This document shows positions 16,170 to 23,876 of a DNA stretch of 64,000 bases, in pieces. Both the position numbers and the translations under genes were made by a program. The stretch comes from JANOMH01 sp031422295 (GTDB lineage Bacteria; Pseudomonadota; Alphaproteobacteria; Rhodobacterales; Rhodobacteraceae). How positions within the stretch are numbered: the stretch's first letter is position 1; each line of letters opens with the position of its first letter. The notes below the pieces were generated by a model. That model saw only the letters and a program-made list of their open reading frames with translations, did no database searches and was not told where the DNA came from. The stretch lies in NCBI GenBank assembly GCA_031422295.1, contig JANOQM010000035.1:1-64000 (forward strand), written 5' to 3'.

Positions 16170-16517
16170 TTATTTGAATGTGTCAGACTAAAGTTCTGCT
16201 ACGTGGACGCGACGCAATGGCCGTCCCGAGGATTGTCGGGGCGTTGAGTCGACTGCTTGGTCCGTGTTCCGCAACGGGGGAAATTGCGACGCTCGATGTG
16301 CCAGTCTGACCCTGCGACAGTCAGGGCACTGATTGCATCCCAGTCCCAATTGATCCCGAGGCTGCGGGTCGCGGGATGTATTCCAGCATCCAGCTACTGG
16401 GTGTAGCACAGACCAGACTGACATGGAGTTCCGTCAAAAAATGCGGGCCGACGGCGATGTTCATCGCTTCGGCCATGTGCGCCTACTTTTACCTTGGCCC
16501 CCTTGGCCCCCCCGGCA
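16170..16517. other. Interval with no recognisable gene
   Basis: About 350 bases between the DeoR operon promoter and the rhamnose-mutarotase-like remnant. Both strands contain only short frames without motifs. The stretch is probably decayed coding DNA upstream of the remnant at 16518, but nothing in it can be named. Confidence 0.4.
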
Positions 16518-16676
16518 CATTATGATTATGTCGGGGATGATTATCCGGGCGACATGGCCCGGCTGGCCGCAAACCCGCGCAACCAGGCATGGCTGGCGCA
16601 ATCCGATCCGATGTAGATCCCGTTACCGGGTCACGCCAGTTGGGCGCTGATAGAAAGTATTTACTTTCAAGAATAG
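16518..16676 (+). pseudogene. L-rhamnose mutarotase (RhaM)-like C-terminal remnant with nonsense codon
   Basis: The plus frame reads HYDYVGDDYPGDMARLAANP, RNQAWLAQSDPM, a TAG (16614-16616), IPLPGHASWALIESIYFQE and a stop. This follows the C-terminal half of the RhaM/L-rhamnose mutarotase-like family (EYxGDDF-x-x-DMAxxAADP...WW..TDPxQxPLP). The TAG stands where the family has Gln (CAG), so it is a one-base nonsense mutation. The N-terminal half is absent. Its last ten bases overlap the 3' end of the kinase on the other strand. Confidence 0.5.
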
Positions 16677-17581
16677 GCCGCAAGCCCCGGCATTGCATCC
16701 CGCGGGCAAATAGCCCCGTGGTGGCGGATAACGCATCTGGCCAAATCATGTCCCGCCGCTGCCGCCTGATGTGGGCTTTGGCCTGCCAGTCGCGCGGCAA
16801 TATAGCCTGCATTGAAACTATCGCCCGCGCCAGTTGTATCCACAACTTGGGTAGCCGCAGCAAATTTGGTTTGCAAATCAAGGCTATCGGACCGGATCAA
16901 TGGCCCGATAGACCCGTTCTTAAGTGCAATTTCCGCGACCCCGATCCGGTCAAGCACTTGGCCGGGGGCCGTGTCTGGATAAAGGCGTTTTTCATCGTCA
17001 AATGACGGCAGGGCAAGGCTGCAGGCCGCCCACATCGCTACAAAGGTGGCACGCGCGGTTGCGGCATCCGACCAAAGTTGCGGGCGGTAGTTACTATCGA
17101 ATACGACCTGATGCCCCATGTTCCGAAGCGACTTTAGCCGGGCAATCAGCGCCGCCCTGATGTCGGGCGGCAAAATCGCCAACGTGATGCCTGACAGATA
17201 GATCACGTCAAAACCGGCCAGATCGTCCAGACTGGCCCCCACGCTGGAAAACAATGTCCGGGCGGCAGAAGCCTCGCGCCAATACCGGAACGACCGTTCG
17301 CCCTTTGGGTCAGTTTCGATGGCATAAATCCCCGGCAGGCGGGTCGGGTGTTGACCGATCAGGCTGCAGTCGATCCCTTCGGCGGCAAAAACGGCTTGCA
17401 TCCGATCAGAAAATGTATCGGTTCCCAGATTGGTCACATAACTGACCTGGCCGGGCATCAACCGTGACAGATAGATGGCTGTGTTCAGTGTATCGCCGGC
17501 AAAGCCGATATGGGCCAGACCATCATCCAAACTCAATTGGCCAAGTTCGATCATGCATTCGCCGACGCATGCAATCCGCAC
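16667..17581 (-). CDS. PfkB-family sugar kinase, 2-keto-3-deoxygluconate kinase-like
   Basis: A 304-residue ribokinase-fold enzyme. The N-terminus RIACVGECMIELGQ and GFAGDTLNTAIYLSRL (about 27-42) are characteristic of KDG kinases. TDPKGERSFRYWREASAARTL lies in the substrate lid region, and the anion hole/catalytic motif is VVDTTGAGDSFNAGYIA (about 245-261). KDG kinase makes KDPG for the Entner-Doudoroff pathway from uronates. It starts with GTG directly after the stop of the 72-residue frame upstream. The visible neighbours do not supply the rest of a uronate pathway. Confidence 0.85.
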   Translation of the reverse strand: MRIACVGECMIELGQLSLDDGLAHIGFAGDTLNTAIYLSRLMPGQVSYVTNLGTDTFSDRMQAVFAAEGIDCSLIGQHPTRLPGIYAIETDPKGERSFRYWREASAARTLFSSVGASLDDLAGFDVIYLSGITLAILPPDIRAALIARLKSLRNMGHQVVFDSNYRPQLWSDAATARATFVAMWAACSLALPSFDDEKRLYPDTAPGQVLDRIGVAEIALKNGSIGPLIRSDSLDLQTKFAAATQVVDTTGAGDSFNAGYIAARLAGQSPHQAAAAGHDLARCVIRHHGAICPRDAMPGLAAYS

Positions 17582-17800
17582 TCAGCGCCCCCCGTCATAG
17601 GCATTCAGAACATCTGCGGCAAAGATACTGCCGCCGGGGTGCAGCACCAGATCCACGATCGCCGGCCCGATGATACCACAGACCTGCGCTGTCTTGGGCA
17701 AAGTGGGATCGATGGATTTGATCAGCGCGTCAGGCAGTCCAAGGTCATCCGCGCCACCAGCGTGGCTGTCCAGAGCTGGAATTTTTCGAGGTCGCGCCAT
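17582..17800 (-). CDS. Short unknown frame, possibly the 3' end of a truncated gene
   Basis: A 72-residue minus-strand frame. From about residue 26 it reads like the end of a well-folded enzyme (LIKSIDPTLPKTAQVCGIIG, then PAIVDLVLHPGGSIFAADVL, ending NAYDGGR), while the first 20 residues look like random read-through. The stop is immediately followed by the GTG of the kinase, as in an operon. I take it as the C-terminal remnant of an enzyme formerly co-transcribed with the kinase. I do not recognise the family. Confidence 0.4.
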   Translation of the reverse strand: MARPRKIPALDSHAGGADDLGLPDALIKSIDPTLPKTAQVCGIIGPAIVDLVLHPGGSIFAADVLNAYDGGR

Positions 17801-18057
17801 ATTGTCCTACTTTTTTAGTATTCAGCCGCAATCCTAGCTGCAGCTACATGCCGCTGTCATCAGCGGAAGTGCATGCGCCGCTCTTTGTTACGCCGCTGCC
17901 CGGTGGATCAGGATCAGTCCTTCGCGGCACGATCCTCTGGCACATTCCTGATCTGGTACCGGTGCCAAGGCCGATCCGAAATCTGCGCCTGCAAAGCCGC
18001 CAGAAGACGGATAAATCCGGGCATGGCACGTCCCAAACCAAGCCCTGGATCGCAGGA
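17801..18057. other. Interval with no recognisable gene
   Basis: About 260 bases between the short unknown frame and the prepilin peptidase. Short open stretches exist on both strands, but none has a start signal plus recognisable motif. A minus-strand run (PGFIRLLAALQAQISDRPWH) looks mildly protein-like and might be decayed sequence. Confidence 0.35.
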
Positions 18058-18540
18058 TCAATAAATGCCCGTCGTTAAACTGAATATCCACAGCACCCAG
18101 AACGCCCCGGCCAGCCATGGGCCAAAGGCCAGCGGTTGACGGCCCAGACGCCCTGTCGCCACCGCCATCGCCAGCGCCCCCACAGCCGCCAATAGCACGA
18201 CCCAAGGCAGCGCCAGCGGCCCCAGCCATGCCCCAGCTGCGGCCAATAGTTTGGCATCGCCCTGCCCCAGCCCGTCAATGCCGCGCAACCGGAAATAGAT
18301 AGCTCCGATCAGCCAGAACACACTGAACCCCAAAGTCGCACCAATAGCTGCTTCAACCGGCCAGTCCGACAGGCGTAACGCCGCCAATAACAACCCCAAA
18401 GCAATCAGCGGCACAGTCAGATAATTCGGCAAGCGGAACTCGCGCAGGTCGATCACAATCAGTTGAACCAACGCGGCAGCTAGAATAGCGGTCGCCGTAA
18501 TATCCAGATAAGTCAGTGATTTCAGGGACTCGGGCAGCAT
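18058..18540 (-). CDS. gspO: Type IV prepilin peptidase, short form (GspO/CpaA type)
   Basis: A 160-residue aspartic membrane protease (A24 family) with about six hydrophobic segments. The first catalytic Asp is in LIVIDLREFRLPNYL and the second in GLGQGDAKLLAAAGAWLG (GxGD-type motif). The N-terminal zinc/methylase domain of classical GspO is absent, as in CpaA-like enzymes. The ATG at 18540 is chosen because upstream frame shows no membrane or signal character. It would cleave and activate the five pseudopilins encoded downstream; it lies 2.1 kb from the nearest gsp gene. Confidence 0.85.
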   Translation of the reverse strand: MLPESLKSLTYLDITATAILAAALVQLIVIDLREFRLPNYLTVPLIALGLLLAALRLSDWPVEAAIGATLGFSVFWLIGAIYFRLRGIDGLGQGDAKLLAAAGAWLGPLALPWVVLLAAVGALAMAVATGRLGRQPLAFGPWLAGAFWVLWIFSLTTGIY

Positions 18541-18742
18541 TTTAGACCTTTGCCATCGGTGCCTCACGTGGCCGCACAAACTCGTGAACGTACGGACTGA
18601 AACTCGGATTTCGGCCCTTGCGTGACTACCTCGTCGGGCTTTGCGAGGGGCGGGCTTGCCGTAAACCAACGGCACCATACCAAACCAAACACTGCGCGAT
18701 TTGTCGTCGAAAAGCTAACTTTCCTCAGGAGGGGATATCAGA
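18541..18742. promoter_or_regulatory. Divergent promoter interval between gspO-like gene and DUF4331 gene
   Basis: About 200 bases separating two divergently transcribed genes. A short inverted repeat TGCCGT-aaacca-ACGGCA (18657-18674) lies about 70 bases before the DUF4331 start and is a possible operator. The end of the interval carries the strong ribosome binding site CAGGAGGGG for the DUF4331 gene. No clear -35/-10 pair can be fixed by eye. Confidence 0.35.
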
Positions 18743-20362
18743 ATGTCGAAACCAATCAAGGGCATGCTTGGCGGAACGACCGCCATTGCACTGTGTCTTG
18801 CCACAGGCATGTCATTCGCCGCTTCGCACCGCGAAGCACCCGGAACAGCCGAGCAACCCAAGGTCGATGCGACGGATTTTTACATGTTCCGCAGCTATGA
18901 ACCCGGTCGCGCTGATTATGTGACCTTCATCGCCAACTACATTCCGTTACAGGCCCCCTATGGAGGCCCGAACTATTTCACCATGGATCAGGACGCGATC
19001 TATGAAATCCACATCGACAATGACGGCGATGCGGTCGAGGACATCACCTTTCAATTCGATTTTGACAATGCACTGACCAACAGCGGCGCGGGCATCCAAC
19101 TTGATATCGGTGGCGAAATGGTAGCGATCCCGCTGCGGCAAGCGGGCGGTATCACGGCGGCCAGTCCGACTGCGGCACTGAATGAAAGCGAAACCTACAG
19201 CGTCACCATGATCACCGGTGACCGGCGCAGCGGTACGCGTGCCCCCCTGACCAACACCGCAACCGGTGCCACCTTTACCAAGCCGGTAGACAATATCGGT
19301 GTCAAAACCCTGCCTGATTACGCAGGCTATGCCGACAGCTTTGTCTATGACGCCGTCACCATTCCGGGCTGTGATACACCGGGCCGGGTGTTTGTCGGGC
19401 AACGGGCCGAAGCCTTTGCCGTGAACCTTGGCGAAGTATTCGACCTTGTGAACCTTGTTCCGCTGCAGGGGGCCGCTTCGCCCAGCTGGTCGCAATACAC
19501 GGTCGCTGCACCCTTTGCCGGTGGCATCGTGCAAGACCGTGCCAATGACGATCTGATCGGCGAATCCAACGTTACCTCGATTGCTATCGAAGTGCCAATT
19601 GCCTGCCTGACCGAAGGCACCGATCCGGTAATCGGCGCTTGGACCACCGCCAGCCTGCCGCAGGGCGAGGTTGAAGACCCGTCGCCGACCTACGAGGCAA
19701 CGTCGGTTTACGGCGGCGCGTGGGTGCAGCAGTCGCGTCTGTCCAACCCGCTGGTCAACGAACTGGTCATCGGCCTGCCGGACAAAGACCTGTTCAACGC
19801 CGCTGAACCGACCCAAGACAGCGCTTTGGCCACATATGTGACCAATCCCACTCTGCCCGCCCTGCTGGACCTGTTGTTCCGCGATGCGGTCGGCTCGCCC
19901 ACCAATATCGCCCCGTCAAACTTTCCGCGCGCCGATCTTGTCGCGGCATTCCTGACGGGTTTCCCGGGTTTCAACGCCTCGGCCAACCCCAATGCTGTCG
20001 GGGCCGAGATGATGCGCCTGAATACCGCCGTTCCGGCCACTTTGCGGGCCGATCAGCACACCTTTGGTCTGGTTGCCGAAGATCTGGCCGGTTTCCCGAA
20101 CGGGCGTCGTCCGGGTGATGATACGGTTGATATTGCCCTGCGCGTCGTCATGGGGGCCCTGTGCCACCCTGTCGCATTGGGGGCTGAACTGGGCGTTGCG
20201 GGGGCGGTCGAGGATACCCCCAGCGATCTGGTCAACCTTGGCCTGTGCGCGCCGGGTGATGCCCCGGTCGGGACCGCACCCTTTACCGATGGTGCGCCGT
20301 TGAACGCCAGCGAACTGGGCAATGCGTTTCCCTATCTGAACACCCCATTGTCGGGTTCATAG
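18743..20362 (+). CDS. DUF4331 family exported protein
   Basis: A 539-residue protein with signal peptide (MSKPIKGMLGGTTAIALCLA, then TGMSFA, cleavage about 27). The mature start is ASHREAPGTAEQPKVDATDF, the signature SHREAP...DxTDxYxF of DUF4331. Further family marks are GPNYFTMDQDAIYEIHIDND and VTIPGCDTPGRVFVGQRAEAF. It is acidic and Asp-rich, as expected of a periplasmic or secreted protein. Function of the family is not established. The strong CAGGAGGGG site suggests high expression. It lies beside type II secretion genes and could be one of their substrates (inference). Confidence 0.85.
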   Translation: MSKPIKGMLGGTTAIALCLATGMSFAASHREAPGTAEQPKVDATDFYMFRSYEPGRADYVTFIANYIPLQAPYGGPNYFTMDQDAIYEIHIDNDGDAVEDITFQFDFDNALTNSGAGIQLDIGGEMVAIPLRQAGGITAASPTAALNESETYSVTMITGDRRSGTRAPLTNTATGATFTKPVDNIGVKTLPDYAGYADSFVYDAVTIPGCDTPGRVFVGQRAEAFAVNLGEVFDLVNLVPLQGAASPSWSQYTVAAPFAGGIVQDRANDDLIGESNVTSIAIEVPIACLTEGTDPVIGAWTTASLPQGEVEDPSPTYEATSVYGGAWVQQSRLSNPLVNELVIGLPDKDLFNAAEPTQDSALATYVTNPTLPALLDLLFRDAVGSPTNIAPSNFPRADLVAAFLTGFPGFNASANPNAVGAEMMRLNTAVPATLRADQHTFGLVAEDLAGFPNGRRPGDDTVDIALRVVMGALCHPVALGAELGVAGAVEDTPSDLVNLGLCAPGDAPVGTAPFTDGAPLNASELGNAFPYLNTPLSGS

Positions 20363-20385
20363 GGCGGATGGGAAAGGGAAAAATC

Positions 20386-20586
20386 ATGACACCACGTTTG
20401 TTCCTGTCCCTGACGCTGATCGGTGCATTGGGGGTGGCCGCTTGCGATTCGTCCGCCGCCCAAGGCATCAATTCGCTGGGCAATGCCTTTGTGCGGATGT
20501 TCAATCAGGATCGGAATTCCGAACCTGTTGATGCGCAATCGGTCCCGTTGACACTGCGGCCAACGATTGAGCCATTCAATCCGTAG
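20386..20586 (+). CDS. Small lipoprotein
   Basis: A 66-residue protein starting MTPRLFLSLTLIGALGVAAC: a lipoprotein signal with lipobox V-A-A-C and Asp at +2, which in enterobacteria would favour the inner membrane. The mature part (about 47 residues) has no recognisable domain; it contains FVRMFNQDRN and ends PTIEPFNP. It follows the DUF4331 gene by 23 bases with a GGGAAAGGG site, so the two are likely co-transcribed. It ends at the strong terminator at 20612. It is too short to be called a GspS pilotin, though a small lipoprotein next to a secretin system invites the question. Confidence 0.7.
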   Translation: MTPRLFLSLTLIGALGVAACDSSAAQGINSLGNAFVRMFNQDRNSEPVDAQSVPLTLRPTIEPFNP

Positions 20587-20611
20587 GGATTGTGCCTGAG
20601 CCAAGACTAAA

Positions 20612-20636
20612 GTGGCCACCTGAGCAAGGTGGCCAC
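20612..20636. terminator. Bidirectional hairpin terminator between DUF4331/lipoprotein and gspK
   Basis: Perfect ten-base inverted repeat GTGGCCACCT-gagca-AGGTGGCCAC located between two convergent genes. The plus side is followed by agctgtttaaag and the minus side by TTTAGTC, so T-runs are weak, but the stem is very stable. Confidence 0.7.
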
Positions 20637-20642
20637 AGCTGT

Positions 20643-21530
20643 TTAAAGCCCCCCGATTCCTTCAGGGACAGCAGGCATTTCACCAAAATCATCGACTGGG
20701 CCAAAGTGCCGCGCAATAATCCGGACATCAGATATGCCCAACCCCTGCACCCGCTGAATACGGCTTGTCAGCGTGACAGTAACATCATCCACCTCTGCCG
20801 TCACTGTCACATCAAACACCGCCGATTTGAACCCCGCCCCGCCTGCGTTCAACAACCCAAGATCGCGCAAATCAGCCGGAGTCACAAAACCGTTTTTGTC
20901 CCGCAGCGCCGCCAGCCGCAGCGCCGCCGCACGGTTGCGCAGCAACACCCCGATCAGAACCGGGTCAGCGCTGTTCAAATTAACCGCCCCACCTGCGGGC
21001 AAAAAGCTGACATATGGGGCCAAGGTCCGCCGGGTCGCGGGGTCGAGGTCAGTGATCTCGGAAATCGCATGGAGTGGCCCGGCGCGGGTCACTGCAGTGA
21101 CGATCCGCAGCGTGGTTTCGGGCGGCAGATCCAGCGCCTGCACGAGGCGTTCCAATATCTGCGTCTGCGCAACCCCGCCTGCTGATAGCCCATTCAGGTC
21201 AAACCCCGCCTGCGCATCCCGGATCGTGAGCGAAAACCGGCCCGTCCCGATCTCAACCGCCGCCTGCTGAATCACAGCCCAGCTTTCGCCGAAATGATCA
21301 GCCTCGGGGGCTGTCAGCATATCGGCACTCAGGGCAGTCAGCACCGACGTTTCGCCCCCCAGCGCCAGCGCCTGCGCTTGCGCCATCGCAGCCATCCGGC
21401 GGGCCCGGTCGATCAGATTATCCTGCGACGTCAGCATCACCACGACAAGGGCAGCCCCCAGCGCCAGCGCAACCAACACATTCACTAAGATAATCCCACG
21501 GTCAGGTGCGGGGTGCGTTGTTCGGATCAT
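20643..21530 (-). CDS. gspK: Type II secretion minor pseudopilin GspK
   Basis: A 295-residue protein, the expected large size of GspK. The leader MIRTTHPAPDRG is cut before IILVNVLVALALGAALVVV; position +5 is Asn, not Glu, which is normal for GspK, the tip pseudopilin. Downstream, FDLNGLS and VNLNSADPVLIGVLL are typical of the alpha domain. It overlaps gspJ by four bases. It caps the pseudopilus with GspI and GspJ and initiates its assembly. Confidence 0.88.
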   Translation of the reverse strand: MIRTTHPAPDRGIILVNVLVALALGAALVVVMLTSQDNLIDRARRMAAMAQAQALALGGETSVLTALSADMLTAPEADHFGESWAVIQQAAVEIGTGRFSLTIRDAQAGFDLNGLSAGGVAQTQILERLVQALDLPPETTLRIVTAVTRAGPLHAISEITDLDPATRRTLAPYVSFLPAGGAVNLNSADPVLIGVLLRNRAAALRLAALRDKNGFVTPADLRDLGLLNAGGAGFKSAVFDVTVTAEVDDVTVTLTSRIQRVQGLGISDVRIIARHFGPVDDFGEMPAVPEGIGGL

Positions 21531-22093
21531 CGGGCCGCATCCCGTGGCAATTCCACGATCCGGCGCACATCGTCACCACCGGGACCCGCGTTGTTGCCAG
21601 TGGCCAGCGCCAGCACCATTTCAACAGCCACCGGCCCACCAAGATCCGCCTGCCCATGTGTTTGCCGCAGCCAAAGATCAGTCCAATTTCCGGCAGGGTC
21701 CAGAAACCGGAACCGGGCCGCGGCGATACCGCCAATCAGTGTCTGTTCGAGCGGAACCGCCAGATTATCGGTCTGAATCCGGCGTATCAAAGTGCTGTCT
21801 TGCAGCAGATATGCCACCTCAATGACCGTCCCTCCGTCGATCAGGCTGAATTCCAGCACATCGTCCTGCAGCCCACGCCCTGCCAGACTTTGGCCCAGAT
21901 CGCGGCTGAATATCATCAGCGCCCGGTCCAGTTGGGCAATCCCGGCCAATCGCCCTTCGGTCCGGTCACGCGCCTTGATAATCGCGTCCAGCATCGTGAA
22001 TGACGCGAGGCCGACCAGTGCGAACAGGACCAGCGCCACCAGCATTTCTACCAATGTCAGACCTGCATCTGCCCTGCGCCGGACCGGGGTCAT
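21527..22093 (-). CDS. gspJ: Type II secretion minor pseudopilin GspJ
   Basis: A 188-residue protein. The prepilin leader MTPVRRRADAG is followed by LTLVEMLVALVLFALVGLA, with cleavage after Gly and Glu at +5. FSRDLGQSLAGRG and RFRFLDPAGNWTDLW are typical of GspJ beta-rich domains. It overlaps gspK (ATGA-type) and the lipoprotein gene upstream (22090-22093) by four bases each, so all three are one transcription unit. Confidence 0.88.
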   Translation of the reverse strand: MTPVRRRADAGLTLVEMLVALVLFALVGLASFTMLDAIIKARDRTEGRLAGIAQLDRALMIFSRDLGQSLAGRGLQDDVLEFSLIDGGTVIEVAYLLQDSTLIRRIQTDNLAVPLEQTLIGGIAAARFRFLDPAGNWTDLWLRQTHGQADLGGPVAVEMVLALATGNNAGPGGDDVRRIVELPRDAAR

Positions 22094-23223
22094 ATCGCTG
22101 ATGAACCGATCAAAGTGGTGGCCCCCTCGGCGACATTCAGCACCGCCAGACCGCGTTCACACTGGCCGTCGGGCAAGAACCGATAGGGGCCAAGCACGCC
22201 GCTGAACCCGGCCTGGCGCAGCAATCCGTCGCTGTTTTGTTGCCCCAATCGGCCCAGCAACCTGGCCATTTCAACCGCGTCATAGGCCAGCCCCGCCAAT
22301 ATCCCGGCCGGGGCCCCGCCGCGTTCGGCCAGCGCAATGGCAAATGCCTCGAATCCGACCGGGTCGGGGGCGGGAAACCATGCCCCGCGCAGGTCGCTGT
22401 TGCGGGCGGGGTCGATGGTTGACCATTGGTCGGACCCCAGTATTTGCAGCCCGGCCCCGGCCAGCGCTGCCGCCTGTGCGGCGAACGGGCCACTGACGCT
22501 GGGCAAATAAACCGCGTCAGGCAATGTGCCGCCACTGGCCGCGACCAGCCGGTCAATCAGCCCGGCTGCATTATCCGTTATGACCGGTTCGGACAGGGTT
22601 AGACCAAAACCACCGGCGACAAAGGTGGCGGCGGCAATCGACCGCACCCCGAACTCTCCGGGGGGGGCGACAACGGCGATGCGCTGCACTCCGCGCGCTG
22701 CGGCAAAGCCAAACACGGTTTTGGCCGATTGCAACGCGGTGATGCCGAACACAAACAGGTTCCCGCCCGCAATGGCGCTGTCATTGGACAAAGCGACTAC
22801 CGGAATATTGCGCCCGACAGCGGCGGCGACGGCGCGGCACTGGCCCGAAAACAGCGGCCCGAGAATCATTTTGGCCCCCGCTGCGACAGCGGCCCGGGCA
22901 GCGGCGACGGCAGTTTCCTCGGTCGGCCCGCTGTCGCGCACTTCAACTTCTGCTGAAGCGCCGCTGGACGGGCCACCAAGGCTTGCGGCGGCCTGCATAA
23001 TCTGGCCTAACGATGCCGAACTGCCCGACAGCGGCGCCAGCAAAGCCGCCCGCCCGACAGTGCCAACCGGGGGCAATTCCGGCGTGCCCGATCCGCCCAA
23101 ACCGCCGCATCCGGCCAAAACAGCGACCACCGATGACCCGGACAAATGCCTTAGAAACCGCCGACGCGATACCCCATCCAAGGGGTTTGTTGCGGCGTGG
23201 GATGATCTGGGTCGGGGTGTCAT
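22090..23223 (-). CDS. Tat-type lipoprotein with periplasmic-binding (type 1) fold, in the gsp cluster
   Basis: A 377-residue protein. The N-terminus has a twin-arginine motif SRRRFLRHLSGS (19-30) and a perfect lipobox VLAGC with Cys39, followed by a flexible Gly/Pro stretch. The rest is a type 1 periplasmic-binding/LpoA-like fold: VGRAALLAPLSGSSASLGQI, AGAKMILGPLFSGQCRAVAA, IPVVALSNDSAIAGGNLFVF and LAYDAVEMARLLGRL. Relatives are penicillin-binding-protein activators and branched-chain amino-acid binding proteins. It has an AAGGA site nine bases before ATG. Its stop overlaps gspJ, so it is co-translated with pseudopilins; the 5' end overlaps the oppositely oriented gspN. Role in secretion is not known. 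Confidence 0.75.
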   Translation of the reverse strand: MTPRPRSSHAATNPLDGVSRRRFLRHLSGSSVVAVLAGCGGLGGSGTPELPPVGTVGRAALLAPLSGSSASLGQIMQAAASLGGPSSGASAEVEVRDSGPTEETAVAAARAAVAAGAKMILGPLFSGQCRAVAAAVGRNIPVVALSNDSAIAGGNLFVFGITALQSAKTVFGFAAARGVQRIAVVAPPGEFGVRSIAAATFVAGGFGLTLSEPVITDNAAGLIDRLVAASGGTLPDAVYLPSVSGPFAAQAAALAGAGLQILGSDQWSTIDPARNSDLRGAWFPAPDPVGFEAFAIALAERGGAPAGILAGLAYDAVEMARLLGRLGQQNSDGLLRQAGFSGVLGPYRFLPDGQCERGLAVLNVAEGATTLIGSSAI

Positions 23224-23876
23224 GTTGTACCATCCTTGTGTTCGTCATTGCGCTGGCCGTCACCATGCCTGCCTCGGCACTGCGGACTTTTGTCAACCTG
23301 CCGCCGCAGATCAGCACCCTGAACGGCACCATCTGGCGGGGCGGGGCAACCCTGCAGGGGGGGTATTCCGTGCAATGGCAGACCCGTCTGGGTGCGCTAT
23401 TACTGGCCCGGATTTCAGCGGATGTCACCCTTGTCGGGGCAGATAGCCAAATAAACGCCAGCCTGCAGGCCAGCCCATGGACTATTGCGCTGCGCGACCT
23501 GACCGGCCGGGCCGGGCCGGGGTTGCTAGCGCTGGCCCCCGGCCTGCCGGTTACGGGCTGCACGTCGCGGGCCGTTCTGGACGTGGCGCAACTGCGGTTT
23601 GGCCGGGGGGCGGCCAGCGCGGATGGCACAATCGGGATTGATGCAGGCAACTGCACCGATCTGGCCGGAGCTGGTATTCCGGTGCCTGCGATGACCCTGA
23701 CGCTGCACAGCATCGAAAATGACGCGGTTGCCGACCTCTCCAGCGCCGGGTCGCCACTGGCGCAACTGATCGTCAGCGGTGACCGGCGGCTGTTGATCCG
23801 GGTGGAACCCGCCGGGGCTGTTCTGGTTCCCGGAATGCCGAACACCGGACCGATCATTATCGAATATCCATTCTAG
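23202..23876 (+). CDS. gspN: Type II secretion protein GspN
   Basis: About 224 residues from the ATG at 23202. One N-terminal membrane helix (VGVSCCTILVFVIALAVTMP) is followed by the GspN pattern LRTFVNLPPQISTLNGTIWRG, GGYSVQWQT, LTGRAGPGLLALAPGLPVTG and a Cys pair. An alternative ATG at 23133 would add 23 residues and extend the overlap with the divergent lipoprotein gene from 22 to 91 bases; neither start has a clear binding site. GspN is a non-essential inner-membrane component of unknown detailed role. It converges on gspF, overlapping its end by four bases. Confidence 0.75.
   Translation: MIWVGVSCCTILVFVIALAVTMPASALRTFVNLPPQISTLNGTIWRGGATLQGGYSVQWQTRLGALLLARISADVTLVGADSQINASLQASPWTIALRDLTGRAGPGLLALAPGLPVTGCTSRAVLDVAQLRFGRGAASADGTIGIDAGNCTDLAGAGIPVPAMTLTLHSIENDAVADLSSAGSPLAQLIVSGDRRLLIRVEPAGAVLVPGMPNTGPIIIEYPF

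Noticed and set aside
20386..20586. Small lipoprotein as GspS-type pilotin
   Set aside because: Its mature part of about 47 residues is far shorter than known pilotins and lacks the paired Cys and helical bundle; only adjacency supports the idea.
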